Positions 54,279 through 62,930 of a DNA stretch of 64,000 bases are shown here, one piece after another (the first letter of the stretch is position 1; each line of letters begins with the position of its first letter). The notes beneath the pieces were generated by a model, which saw only the letters and a list, made by a program, of their open reading frames with translations, did no database searches and was not told the DNA's origin. The position numbers and the translations under genes are program-made. The stretch comes from Paracoccaceae bacterium (GTDB lineage: Bacteria > Pseudomonadota > Alphaproteobacteria > Rhodobacterales > Rhodobacteraceae): assembly GCA_028150825.1 (NCBI GenBank), contig JAOGIM010000003.1:1-64000 (forward strand), written 5' to 3'.

Positions 54279-55010
54279 TCACAAAATTAATAGCTTCACC
54301 GCGATCATCATAAGAAAAGACAAGATAATTCTATCAAAAACCTCACAAGACCATTTCTTTGTCAAATATTGCCCAAGAGGGATAAAACAAATTACAGGTA
54401 ATAACCCCAGAAAACTCCAAAAAGATAGGCTGAGTGTTAAAATATTGAAATATATCAAAAGCGCTATCTGAGGCAAAGCTGTTAAACTAAAAAATACCGC
54501 GATTGTTGCAATAAACTCAGACCGATCTAAACGCATTGCATTTAAAAAAGACAGCGAAATAGGTGCTGATAATCCAGTGACGCCTTGTAATCCGCCTGCA
54601 AGAAAACCAGCAATTGGGGCAATCTTTATTCCAACATGACGCACTAAGATCCATCGCGGATTCAGGATTTTGAACCCTATAAATAGAAGGATCATAGTCC
54701 CAAGCGTTTTTTCAAGCCTTTCCAGACTTAGAATGGTCAAAAAATATGTTCCCAGTGCCATACCTAAAACACCGAACCCGGCAAAGCCCCAAACAAGCAT
54801 TTTTGATCTTTGTTCTCTGCGAAACGTCCATCCCTGCCAAATATTGGCAAGGAGGTTCGGCAACGAAAAAATCGCTATAGCAGTCGGGACATCAAATAAG
54901 ATGGCTAGGGCTGGCACCGCAATAATTGGTGCACCTGCCCCAGTCGCACCTTTTAATATGCCGCCCAAACCCAAAGACAAAAACGCAACGAAAACGGGAA
55001 ATATTTCCAA
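54279..55010 (-). CDS. TauE/SafE family anion exporter (paralogue)
   Basis: A 243-residue membrane protein, same length as the product at 23852 and closely similar throughout (GLGGILKGATGAGAPIIAVPAL; GFLAGGLQGVTGLSAPISLSFL). About seven TM segments. It lies upstream of the RidA gene on the same strand. Likely exports an organic or inorganic anion; substrate unknown. Confidence 0.85.
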   Translation of the reverse strand: MEIFPVFVAFLSLGLGGILKGATGAGAPIIAVPALAILFDVPTAIAIFSLPNLLANIWQGWTFRREQRSKMLVWGFAGFGVLGMALGTYFLTILSLERLEKTLGTMILLFIGFKILNPRWILVRHVGIKIAPIAGFLAGGLQGVTGLSAPISLSFLNAMRLDRSEFIATIAVFFSLTALPQIALLIYFNILTLSLSFWSFLGLLPVICFIPLGQYLTKKWSCEVFDRIILSFLMMIAVKLLIL

Positions 55011-55429
55011 GCAGCTTTCTTTCTTTTTTCTAAATTTGACGTAACAAAACTAGCAAATGTTTCAGACTAGGAGCTATTCCATGCTCGTTTATTAATCCTT
55101 ATTTTTGAGGTACTCAATTGTAAAACTATGAGTTTAGACACCGCTAAATAGGGTCATGGCGCATTGAAGTTTACATTTCGCAACCATAAAAGAATAAATC
55201 TTTACAACATTATTACTAAAAATTAGTTAATCATAAAACATGTCTGCCTGATTTTATTGTCACAATTTCAACTTAGTATGATGCAAAATTTTGGAACTCA
55301 ATTTGATATCATTTTAATAAATTAGGACAAGCTTAGAATTAGTCTAATCTTATTGGCCATAGTCAGCCAAGTTTACTTTCTCAAGCCAGTTGGCGACGCG
55401 CCCTTAAAGACCTGTTCCATACTAAATGT
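55011..55429. other. AT-rich intergenic stretch
   Basis: About 420 bases with no gene recognised. Confidence 0.4.
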
Positions 55430-55660
55430 TCCCTCAGATTCTTTGGTCCGGCCCAATGCCAGTGTTCTTTTTAAGACGAAATCCACTTTATCCCCTGCCC
55501 CGATCAATTTGGGTGACTCATTTTAAGGCCAACAAAACCACAATCTTTGACTGTATAGAACAGCTGATCAAGCGGATGAGTATGCCACACTGTCCTCGCG
55601 CAAGGCTCAAATAAACTCTGATTGAGCGTACGCAGCAGGGTCAGTCGCTTCCACAATAGG
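55430..55660 (-). pseudogene. Cupin gene relic
   Basis: The minus strand reads LFEPCARTVWHTHPLDQLFYTV then, after stops and shifts, KEHWHWAGP. The family expects a similar FEPGARTAWHTHPLGQ and later EKHWHG, so this is a small quercetinase/carboxymuconolactone-type cupin gene. At least one stop and one frame change interrupt it; the C-terminal part is lost. Approximate boundaries. Confidence 0.6.
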
Positions 55661-56060
55661 CTCTTGCCAAACCATGGCCATAGACAAGTCCGAGATTTCC
55701 AATTTCGTAGATCAGTAAACACATTTAACAAATTCTATTCGATCAGTTCTTATATTTTTCTTTATCCCAAATATGAGTGGTTACACGAAAGTCAATTTCC
55801 CGCAAACCCCCCTTATTAATGATAGCATTTTGTCTGATATATTACCAACCGACACATCGCGATGCAGAAATACTTTGAACCCTAGTTTTTACCAATCTAT
55901 AGGACCAAACGTAATCCACATTAAACCCACTAAAAAATGCAATCATTTCGACATATATCTAACAACTCTATAAAGGATCTCTGTTAAATTTTTCGATGGC
56001 AACTCTGTCTTAAGTAGACAAAATTCTAAAGAAAGGCTAACGGAAATCAACGTAAGACCA

Positions 56061-56453
56061 TTGGAGGTAAAATTGGCGTTTTTATTAAAACTTTTTAATT
56101 CTAAGCCTCAGGTTGCACCAAAACCAAACTGGACGAGCGTTGAGGATCATATAGAAGCAGATAGCGATTACTATGCGGATAAACATTATTCTACAGTCAA
56201 AAGTAAGATCCCAGAACTGGAGAAATTGCAATCTGAAACGAATGTTACAAATGGCCCACAATCGATAAACTACTTGTCTGAAAGGATCGAAGCCCTCTAA
56301 CAAGTTTATACGGCCCATAAAGCAAAGCTAAAGGCAAATGAAGATGCTTTTAAAGCAAAAGAGCTTAAATTTTAAGAAGAACGACTACAGGCTGTTAAAA
56401 CTTCACATGAGCTGTCTAAAAAGTTTTAGCCACTGCATGGTCTAAAAGTTTAA
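56061..56453 (+). pseudogene. Coiled-coil protein gene with in-frame stops
   Basis: The first part (79 residues, KPNWTSVEDHIEADSDYYAD...) stops at TAA 56298-56300, but the same frame continues QVYTAHKAKLKANEDAFKAK to TAA 56373-56375, then EERLQAVKTSHELSKKF to TAG 56427-56429 and TAA 56451-56453. All three pieces read as one charged helix, and each stop sits where Gln (CAA/CAG) would fit. A real gene with repeated nonsense changes is likely. Family unknown. Confidence 0.5.
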
Positions 56454-56685
56454 ATATGTTCTAAAAATTTTCCAAATACGTTCGCGTAAATTTGTGGCTT
56501 GACCCAGCAGACTTAAATTGTCTCTGAACTAAATGCCTGTGTCTAGTCCGGAAGAACTTTGATCACAAAATCTTAAATCAGCTTGTGAACCAACCAGAAT
56601 TATTTTCTATTTGGGATAGAAAGCCTTCCGACTCAAAAATCTTCAAGCAAATACACAAATCGCACTAACAAGGTGGATACAAAAA

Positions 56686-56988
56686 ATGAAAATGATGAGC
56701 ATAATCTCAGTCATACCAAAAGAGAATGTGATTGAAGACATAACTGACTTAATCACGGAAAGCCGGAAAGACGGTATTGACGGATTAGAAGTTTACAGCA
56801 TTGTTCATACTCGGGAAGAAGAACTGGTTGTAATAAATCAATGGACTTCAATTGACGCTTTTATGGATTATGTGAACGGGCCCCATAATATGATCGAAAT
56901 GATTGCGCACCTTTGCGTTCACTACGATACAGAAAACGTTTGTAGAGCGTATTCAGGTACAATAATGCATCAGGAATTTGGGTCCTGA
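56686..56988 (+). CDS. Small ABM-like protein
   Basis: A 100-residue protein with AAGGTGG upstream. The order SIISVIPKENVIEDITDLI, GLEVYSIVHTREEELVVINQWTSIDAFMDYV is that of antibiotic-biosynthesis-monooxygenase-like proteins (dimeric alpha-beta barrel). Active-site residues cannot be judged. Isolated between two pseudogenes. Confidence 0.65.
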   Translation: MKMMSIISVIPKENVIEDITDLITESRKDGIDGLEVYSIVHTREEELVVINQWTSIDAFMDYVNGPHNMIEMIAHLCVHYDTENVCRAYSGTIMHQEFGS

Positions 56989-57062
56989 ACCAAGCTAATA
57001 AAACATGAGCTTCAGTGGTTATTAAAACTTTATATTAAAGACTTATTGAAAAGAATGACTAT

Positions 57063-57801
57063 TTATAAAAATTGACACTATTGCGACAGGACGAATTGGT
57101 GGGTTTTTAGCGGTTAAACTGGCGTCAAGAGGTCATAAACTGGTAATAACCGCACTTAGAGCACACCTGAAAGCTGTCAAATCAAGAGGTTTGGCACTCC
57201 AAGATCAGCAAAATTAGAGAACGAAATAGCCTTGGATTGCAATCGAAAGTCCTTCTAAAGTTGGTAAAGTGGATGTTAACATATTTTGCAATAAGGGTGA
57301 CAGGATAGACGCTGCCGCTCAGGCATGTTCTCCAATGCTAAAAAAAACATCATCGTCATTCCATTCTTAAATAGTGTGAAGCATAGGATGAGTTGCCCAA
57401 CCATCTTTCTGGTAATCATGTGTCAAAACGCATTGTAGGTGTTTAAACTACAGTTTTGAAATCAGACGCCATTAAACAGACAGGCGCTTTGATGTGAGTC
57501 TATGTGAGCCTGGGAGAATTAGGTCCGCACCCAACTGGCAGATCTCTGTAAAGGCGTGATGCCAGAAAGTGCAATTTTATTTTGGGCCAACGACATTTAA
57601 CTTTCAAATTAAATGGTAGAGAAAACTGAGGCCTTGATTGAAAGTCTTCACTCAAGCATGCGTGCCTCTAATGCCATCATTTTGGAACATGGAAGTCCGC
57701 TTGAGCTTATTTGGGTATCACGTACCATTAAACGGGTGGCCAAAAAAAGTGGGACCAATAATCCTTTAAAATCCGCGCTAAATAACTTACTGACACCTTA
57801 A
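57063..57801 (+). pseudogene. Ketopantoate reductase-type (ApbA/PanE) gene relic
   Basis: Fragments in order match the family. ATGRIGGFLAVKLASRGHKLVI is the nucleotide site, with ALRAHLKAVKSRGLALQD after it. Then a stop, and further on CNKGDRIDAAAQACSPMLKK. The C-terminal piece (57613-57801) reads EHGSPLELIWVSRTIKRVAKKSG then NNPLKSAL, where the family has GRPLEIDwl-V--LG---G--TP. Multiple stops and shifts make it non-functional. Confidence 0.65.
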
Positions 57802-57987
57802 AAAAATAGAGTTAAGTCATCACTTTATTAAAAAAGCTTTTCAACAGTCATTACAACCTAATATGAAAGCCTTTTAAACTGAAACGAATGATTTGATAGA
57901 TAGATCATAGACCCATTATTCTTATTGCGATTGCTTTCGCGCTTTTAGTTCGAGAAAATCCAATTTTTCATTGAATACAAAAATTAC

Positions 57988-59232
57988 TTGGTCTTTAGTT
58001 CCTTTCGGATTCTAGCGAAAAAATCTTGGTCAAAAGGAGCCTGCTTGTCCCATATTAACGTTTTCGTTGGAGCATTTTTTACCCAATTTACAGTGATAGG
58101 TCTGATGTTCTCCTTTGGCGTCTTTTTCAATGAATTTGAAATTGAATTTGGTTGGTCGCGAACATTACTGTCAAGTTGTGCAGCAATCGCTTTCTTTGTT
58201 ATGGGCGTATTAGCTCTGGTAGCAGGTAGAATGAGCGATCGATATGGTCCCCGTCTAGTCTTAGGCTTTACTGGAACTTTATACGGCATCGGCTTTGCGT
58301 TAATCTCACAAGTCTCAGAACCCTGGCACCTAGTCTTGATTTTCGCCACATTCATTGGCGCAGGCATGGGAACACATGATGTTGTCACCCTCTCAGCCGT
58401 TGCCCGCTGGTTTCCGAATGGTCGAGGTTTAATTACAGGCCTTGCAAAAGTCGGAACAGCTCTGGGTCAGATGATTATGCCCCCACTCGTCGCCCTTTTG
58501 ATCATATATTATGATTGGCGCACGGCAGTAATTTGCCTGGGCATTATGGCAGCAGTACTTTTGATTGTTTCAGCCCTGTTGATGACACATCCTGAAGAAC
58601 AGCAAGAAGAACTGGGCGTCCAGTCCAAACCAGCTAAATCAATAAGCAAATCGCGCCAAACAATAGCTTTTAAACAGCTTTGTTTGATCCAATTTTTATT
58701 TTTTCCAACATTGATGACAATCCCAACTCATATTGCAGTGCATGGGATGGATTTGGGAATGACATCGGCAAAAGCGGCACTTTTTTTAACGTCAATAGGC
58801 GGTGCAAGCATTGCAGGACGTTTGATAGTTGGATCGTTTCTGGACCGAATGGGTAGTAAGAAAGCCTATGTTGCCTGTTTCATTCCAATTATAATAAGCT
58901 TGTTTGCGCTCTTAAATATAACTCAATATGAAATTCTATTTGGGTTTATAGCACTCTATGGGTTTGGGCATGGAGGATTTTTTGCTGTTGTTTCGCCAAC
59001 TGTGGCAGCTTATTTTGGCATGAAGGAACATGGCGCACTTTTTGGAACTATATTGTTTTTTGGAACTATTAGTGGATCGATAGGTCCCATCCTTACCGGC
59101 TTTGTTTTTGACCACTTTGGAAGTTATGAGATAGCTTTCTGGGGCCTGCTCGGATTGATGTTGGCAGGACTACTCTTGGTTTTGGCTTTACCGTCAAAAG
59201 ATATTGACACCAAAAGTGAGCCAAAGAATTAG
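57988..59232 (+). CDS. MFS transporter (monocarboxylate/OFA-like)
   Basis: A 414-residue protein with about 12 TM segments. TM1-2 region has FSFGVFFNEFEIEFGWSRTLLS, and the conserved MFS loop reads GRMSDRYGPRLVL; the second half repeats it with GSFLDRMGSKKAYV. W-S-R and the GxGxG segment fit monocarboxylate-type carriers. The only fitting start is TTG at 57988, since downstream ATGs would remove TM1. Substrate unknown. Confidence 0.85.
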   Translation: MVFSSFRILAKKSWSKGACLSHINVFVGAFFTQFTVIGLMFSFGVFFNEFEIEFGWSRTLLSSCAAIAFFVMGVLALVAGRMSDRYGPRLVLGFTGTLYGIGFALISQVSEPWHLVLIFATFIGAGMGTHDVVTLSAVARWFPNGRGLITGLAKVGTALGQMIMPPLVALLIIYYDWRTAVICLGIMAAVLLIVSALLMTHPEEQQEELGVQSKPAKSISKSRQTIAFKQLCLIQFLFFPTLMTIPTHIAVHGMDLGMTSAKAALFLTSIGGASIAGRLIVGSFLDRMGSKKAYVACFIPIIISLFALLNITQYEILFGFIALYGFGHGGFFAVVSPTVAAYFGMKEHGALFGTILFFGTISGSIGPILTGFVFDHFGSYEIAFWGLLGLMLAGLLLVLALPSKDIDTKSEPKN

Positions 59233-59500
59233 ATAATTAGTATATTTCTAAATTTCTGTTGCGCAGAAAACAAATTTTTCTATCTACTCCTTTAAAATGA
59301 GTTTGATTTGGAAAACGCCTCGTAGGATATATGAAATATACGCCAGCCGAATAACTTTTCAGTGACATCATCTGGAACACCCTTTAGTCAAAGCAATAAA
59401 TTAGATACAAATGTCAATTTGAGTACTACAAAATTCATTTGGATTGTGACAAACTTAAACCTAACAAAATAAATTAGGCTATTCGACAAAAGGGCTGGTA
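59233..59500. other. Intergenic
   Basis: No gene recognised in about 270 bases. Confidence 0.4.
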
Positions 59501-59884
59501 ATGAAAAACACCGCAGACTATTTCACGCGCATCATTCTAGCGGCAATTTTGATTGTCTTCGCGACAAAAGCATCATCAGATTATAACAAAGGCGACAAAT
59601 TTCGGTGTAAGTCTCAACTGGCCGTTAGGGTGTTTCAAAAACCTCACCATCTTAGTGAAATGAAACCCCAAGAGTTTACCCTGACAATTACCCAAAACTC
59701 GATCAAATTTTATTCCAAGGCTCATTTGTCGTCAACCAATATGAAAGTACACTACCTCGTCAACAGCTCTTTGGCGGCTTATAATGAATACAGTAACTTT
59801 AGCCTTGATATGGGAAAATTCCACTATGCAGATGCCTATTCGTTCGGCGCGGCTTTGATAACAGGAACCTGCAAAAAGCTGTAA
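59501..59884 (+). CDS. Small secreted protein, unknown
   Basis: A 127-residue product with a signal peptide (YFTRIILAAILIVFATKASS, cleavage near residue 26) and two cysteines in the mature part (FRCKSQLAV and GTCKKL) that could form a disulfide linking the ends. No family recognised. Confidence 0.55.
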   Translation: MKNTADYFTRIILAAILIVFATKASSDYNKGDKFRCKSQLAVRVFQKPHHLSEMKPQEFTLTITQNSIKFYSKAHLSSTNMKVHYLVNSSLAAYNEYSNFSLDMGKFHYADAYSFGAALITGTCKKL

Positions 59885-60120
59885 TTTAAATAAAATGCAC
59901 ATGTCGTGTTTATACAAAGAAACAGCGTGCTTTATCCGCGGCACAATTTAGACCAATGGAAATAGTTACTGGAGATATTTTTCTAACGTCTTTCTGAACT
60001 TTAAATTAAATCGCGATTTTAATTATTTTGATTGAAGCTTTTAGCGACTCGGTTTATGGCACATCGAATTTAAGCACATGAGTGATCTGCTTGAAGTTCA
60101 TGTCGCAAGGGAGAAAAAAC

Positions 60121-61272
60121 ATGCAGGCAGACAAATTCGGTTTCGGGACACAGATCCGTAAGTCTCCCTTTTTTGATGCAACGGTTCGTTGGGGAGCAAC
60201 AGGATTTTCTGTCTATAATCACATGTATATTCCCCGCGACTTTGGATCTGCAGAACAAAACTTCTGGAACCTGATAAATGATGCGATTTTGTGCGATGTG
60301 GCAGTTGAACGCCAAGTCCAGATTACTGGACCAGATGCTTCAACATTCATTCAAATGTTAACACCTCGTGATCTTTCCAAGCTATCGGTTGGTCAATGCA
60401 AATATATACTGGTTACAAATGCAGACGGCGGGATTTTGAATGACCCCGTATTGCTGCGTTTGGCCAACAACCACTTTTGGATGTCACTGGCGGACAGCGA
60501 TGTTTTACTATGGGCCCAAGGCGTCGCAGTTAACTCAGGACTAGACGTAAAAATCTGTGAACCAGATGTCTCACCTCTTCAATTACAGGGTCCAAAATCA
60601 GGTGAGATTATGACAGCCTTGTTTGGTAAAAGCATTATGGACCTTCGTTATTACTGGCTTATTGAAGTTGAGTTAGACGGTATACCACTCGTCGTATCAA
60701 GAACAGGTTGGTCCAGTGAGCTTGGATATGAGATTTACCTTAGAGAAGAGTCATTAGGTGATAAATTATGGGAAAAAATTATGGCGGTAGGAGAACCCTT
60801 TGGCCTAAAAGCCGGGCATACATCCTCCATCCGGCGTATCGAAGGTGGAATGCTATCCTATCACGCCGACGCAGATATAAATACAAACCCATACGAACTT
60901 GGCTTGGATCGACTTGTAAACCTTGATATCAATTCAAATTTTATAGGCAAAGCTGCGCTGACGCATATCCGCGATCATGGTGTTAACCGTAAACAAGTGG
61001 GTCTTATCATTCAATGCGAACCGTTATCAGGTCCAAACACAACGTTCTGGCCCATTAGTCAAAGTGGCAAAATCGTAGGCAAAGTAACCTCAGCGATTTA
61101 TTCCCCAAGGCTGGAACAGAACATAGCTTTAGCTATGGTTTCTTCCAATTGCTCCAAACTCGGCACAGAGCTAGAAGTTTCTATGTCCTCTGAAACAGTA
61201 CAAGCCTTTGTAGTACAAAAGCCGTTCTATGATCCAAAGAAGAAGATCGCAAGCCTTTATAATAATAAGTAA
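60121..61272 (+). CDS. GcvT-family aminomethyltransferase/DMSP demethylase-like protein
   Basis: A 383-residue protein; start at 60121 (GGGAG nine bases upstream; a longer frame adds a non-conserved leader). The fold and order match tetrahydrofolate-dependent GcvT/DmdA proteins: SPFFDATVRWGATGFSVYNHMYIP, CDVAVERQVQITGPDAS, MLTPRDLSKLSVGQCKYI, DVSPLQLQGPKSGEIM. This is closer to DmdA than to glycine-cleavage GcvT, so it may demethylate DMSP or a related methylated compound; DmdA-like proteins of other function are common. Confidence 0.78.
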   Translation: MQADKFGFGTQIRKSPFFDATVRWGATGFSVYNHMYIPRDFGSAEQNFWNLINDAILCDVAVERQVQITGPDASTFIQMLTPRDLSKLSVGQCKYILVTNADGGILNDPVLLRLANNHFWMSLADSDVLLWAQGVAVNSGLDVKICEPDVSPLQLQGPKSGEIMTALFGKSIMDLRYYWLIEVELDGIPLVVSRTGWSSELGYEIYLREESLGDKLWEKIMAVGEPFGLKAGHTSSIRRIEGGMLSYHADADINTNPYELGLDRLVNLDINSNFIGKAALTHIRDHGVNRKQVGLIIQCEPLSGPNTTFWPISQSGKIVGKVTSAIYSPRLEQNIALAMVSSNCSKLGTELEVSMSSETVQAFVVQKPFYDPKKKIASLYNNK

Positions 61273-61358
61273 CCCAGCTTTGCGCAAACATTGATCTAAA
61301 CATAGGAGTTAGTGTGAGTGGTTAATCTGATCACTACAAACATTCGAGGGCTAAAATA

Positions 61359-61925
61359 ATGTTTCGCGCAAGCGTACGGTTTTTTTTGTTTATTTGTGCT
61401 GCATCACAAGCATACGGCGCAACCGATTATGAAATACGTCCTGGAACACTGATAGGTTTCTCGTATATGGTTGCCGGTGTTCCGTTTTATGGAACATTTG
61501 TTATCAAACAAAGTAAATTTTCAATAGACTTCAAGAATCCGGAAAACTCTACGCTTGCGCTTGAATTTGATACCACAAAAAGTACAGCTGGATTTTATCT
61601 TGCGACAAAAGCAATGCTTGGCGACACAATTTTGGACTCGCGAAACCACCCAACCATCAATTTCTTCAGCACTGATATTGCTCTAGCCGACGGTCAGTTT
61701 CTGCTTGTCGGGATGGCAACAATCAAAGGCATCACAGACCGTATAGAAATTACAGTTTATCTTGGGAAAAAAATAGAAACATACCGAAAAGCACCACAAG
61801 AAATTTCATTTTTATTCAATACTTCTTTCAGTAGAGAAAAATTCAGAGCAAATGGTTTTTCAAAACTTGTTGGAGACACAATAGAGTTGCGTGACGAGGT
61901 AATTTTGTATTTAAAGAAGGAGTAA
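61359..61925 (+). CDS. YceI family periplasmic protein
   Basis: A 188-residue protein with a signal peptide (FFLFICAASQAYGA, cleavage near residue 20) and the YceI lipocalin-like beta pattern: YEIRPGTLIGFSYMVAGVPFYGTF, then MLGDTILDSRNHPTINFFS. YceI proteins bind isoprenoid-type ligands in the periplasm. Downstream of the DmdA-like gene by 86 bases. Confidence 0.85.
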   Translation: MFRASVRFFLFICAASQAYGATDYEIRPGTLIGFSYMVAGVPFYGTFVIKQSKFSIDFKNPENSTLALEFDTTKSTAGFYLATKAMLGDTILDSRNHPTINFFSTDIALADGQFLLVGMATIKGITDRIEITVYLGKKIETYRKAPQEISFLFNTSFSREKFRANGFSKLVGDTIELRDEVILYLKKE

Positions 61926-62110
61926 TAAAATCTCTCAAGGCATGTTCTTGAATAGACATTTTTTATATAGTACAAATCCTAGTTCATTTTTATATTTTGA
62001 GTAACGTACACAGGGAAAATCCCAGTAGCTCAAACAAACTTATACCCAATCCCAATGTAAAGAAATATACATAAATACTCAAGGTAGAGGATAGTACTAG
62101 GCATACGCAT

Positions 62111-62540
62111 ATGTCCACGCCTCAAAAATTAATGAAAGTTAAAGGTGTGTATAATTCACCAAATCTTATAGATAATTACGGCGCTGATGGAAGCTATTTC
62201 GATACCCTGTTCGACGCCAACGGTATTTTTAATAAGGTATTATAATAATAGCAATAGTCCTGCAACGACGGAAGGTGATAATGGCATACAGGAAGAGATG
62301 GAACGCTAAATGCACACCATTCACGTAAATGGTGTTAGAGGTGAAGCTCAAGATCAAATCGAAGCCCTAAATAGCACTCAAGAAAGCGATGTTTATTAAG
62401 TAAAAAGTGAACTCAGGCTCGCAGTGTGGGAAGCAATTCCAAACGAAGATTATGATTTAAGCGTATACGCTGATACGCTGCATATTTATAATAACGACAG
62501 AACATACCTATCTTCTAAATTAGAATATTTGGGAATTTGA
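62111..62540 (+). pseudogene. Decayed gene, unknown
   Basis: A chain of frames interrupted by stops: STPQKLMKVKGVYNSPNLID to FNKVL, then HVNGVRGEAQDQIEALNSTQ, VKSELRLAVWEAIPNEDY and YNNDRTYLSSKLEYLGI. The composition is protein-like but no family is recognised. Confidence 0.35.
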
Positions 62541-62930
62541 TTTTGAATTTGGGCCTGACGGCGGCCCGCTTACCCCTGAGTGGATAAATAGCACCTGAAC
62601 AGTTAAGAGTATTCAGGCCAGAAATCCATTAGGAAACTCACTTTATTAGACATATTTTAATATAGTCTTATCCAAACCCGATTAAGCGACTTTGCGAAAC
62701 ATGTTTCAAGATTGCAACGGTGAGCTTTTTGTCTATATATCCGACGGTCCATTACCATTGACCTATGTCATGCCCACAAGTGACGAGCAGACGCAAATGA
62801 TGGAGCCACATTATATCAAATGGATTTTCATAATCAACTTTGACCTTACCACAGATGAAATCAGCCTTGAGGATGTGTCCTCTATTATTACCTAAAAACT
62901 TGACCTTACAGCACAAATGGAATTGGTGAC
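62541..62930. other. Intergenic/decayed
   Basis: A short frame (62692-62895) has protein-like composition but no start site or family; nothing else is supported. Confidence 0.3.

Noticed and set aside
59885..60120. Glycine riboswitch upstream of the GcvT/DmdA-like gene
   Set aside because: No recognisable conserved glycine-aptamer core was visible in this leader.
62692..62895. 67-residue plus-strand frame near the RND gene
   Set aside because: No start signal and no family; the area looks decayed.
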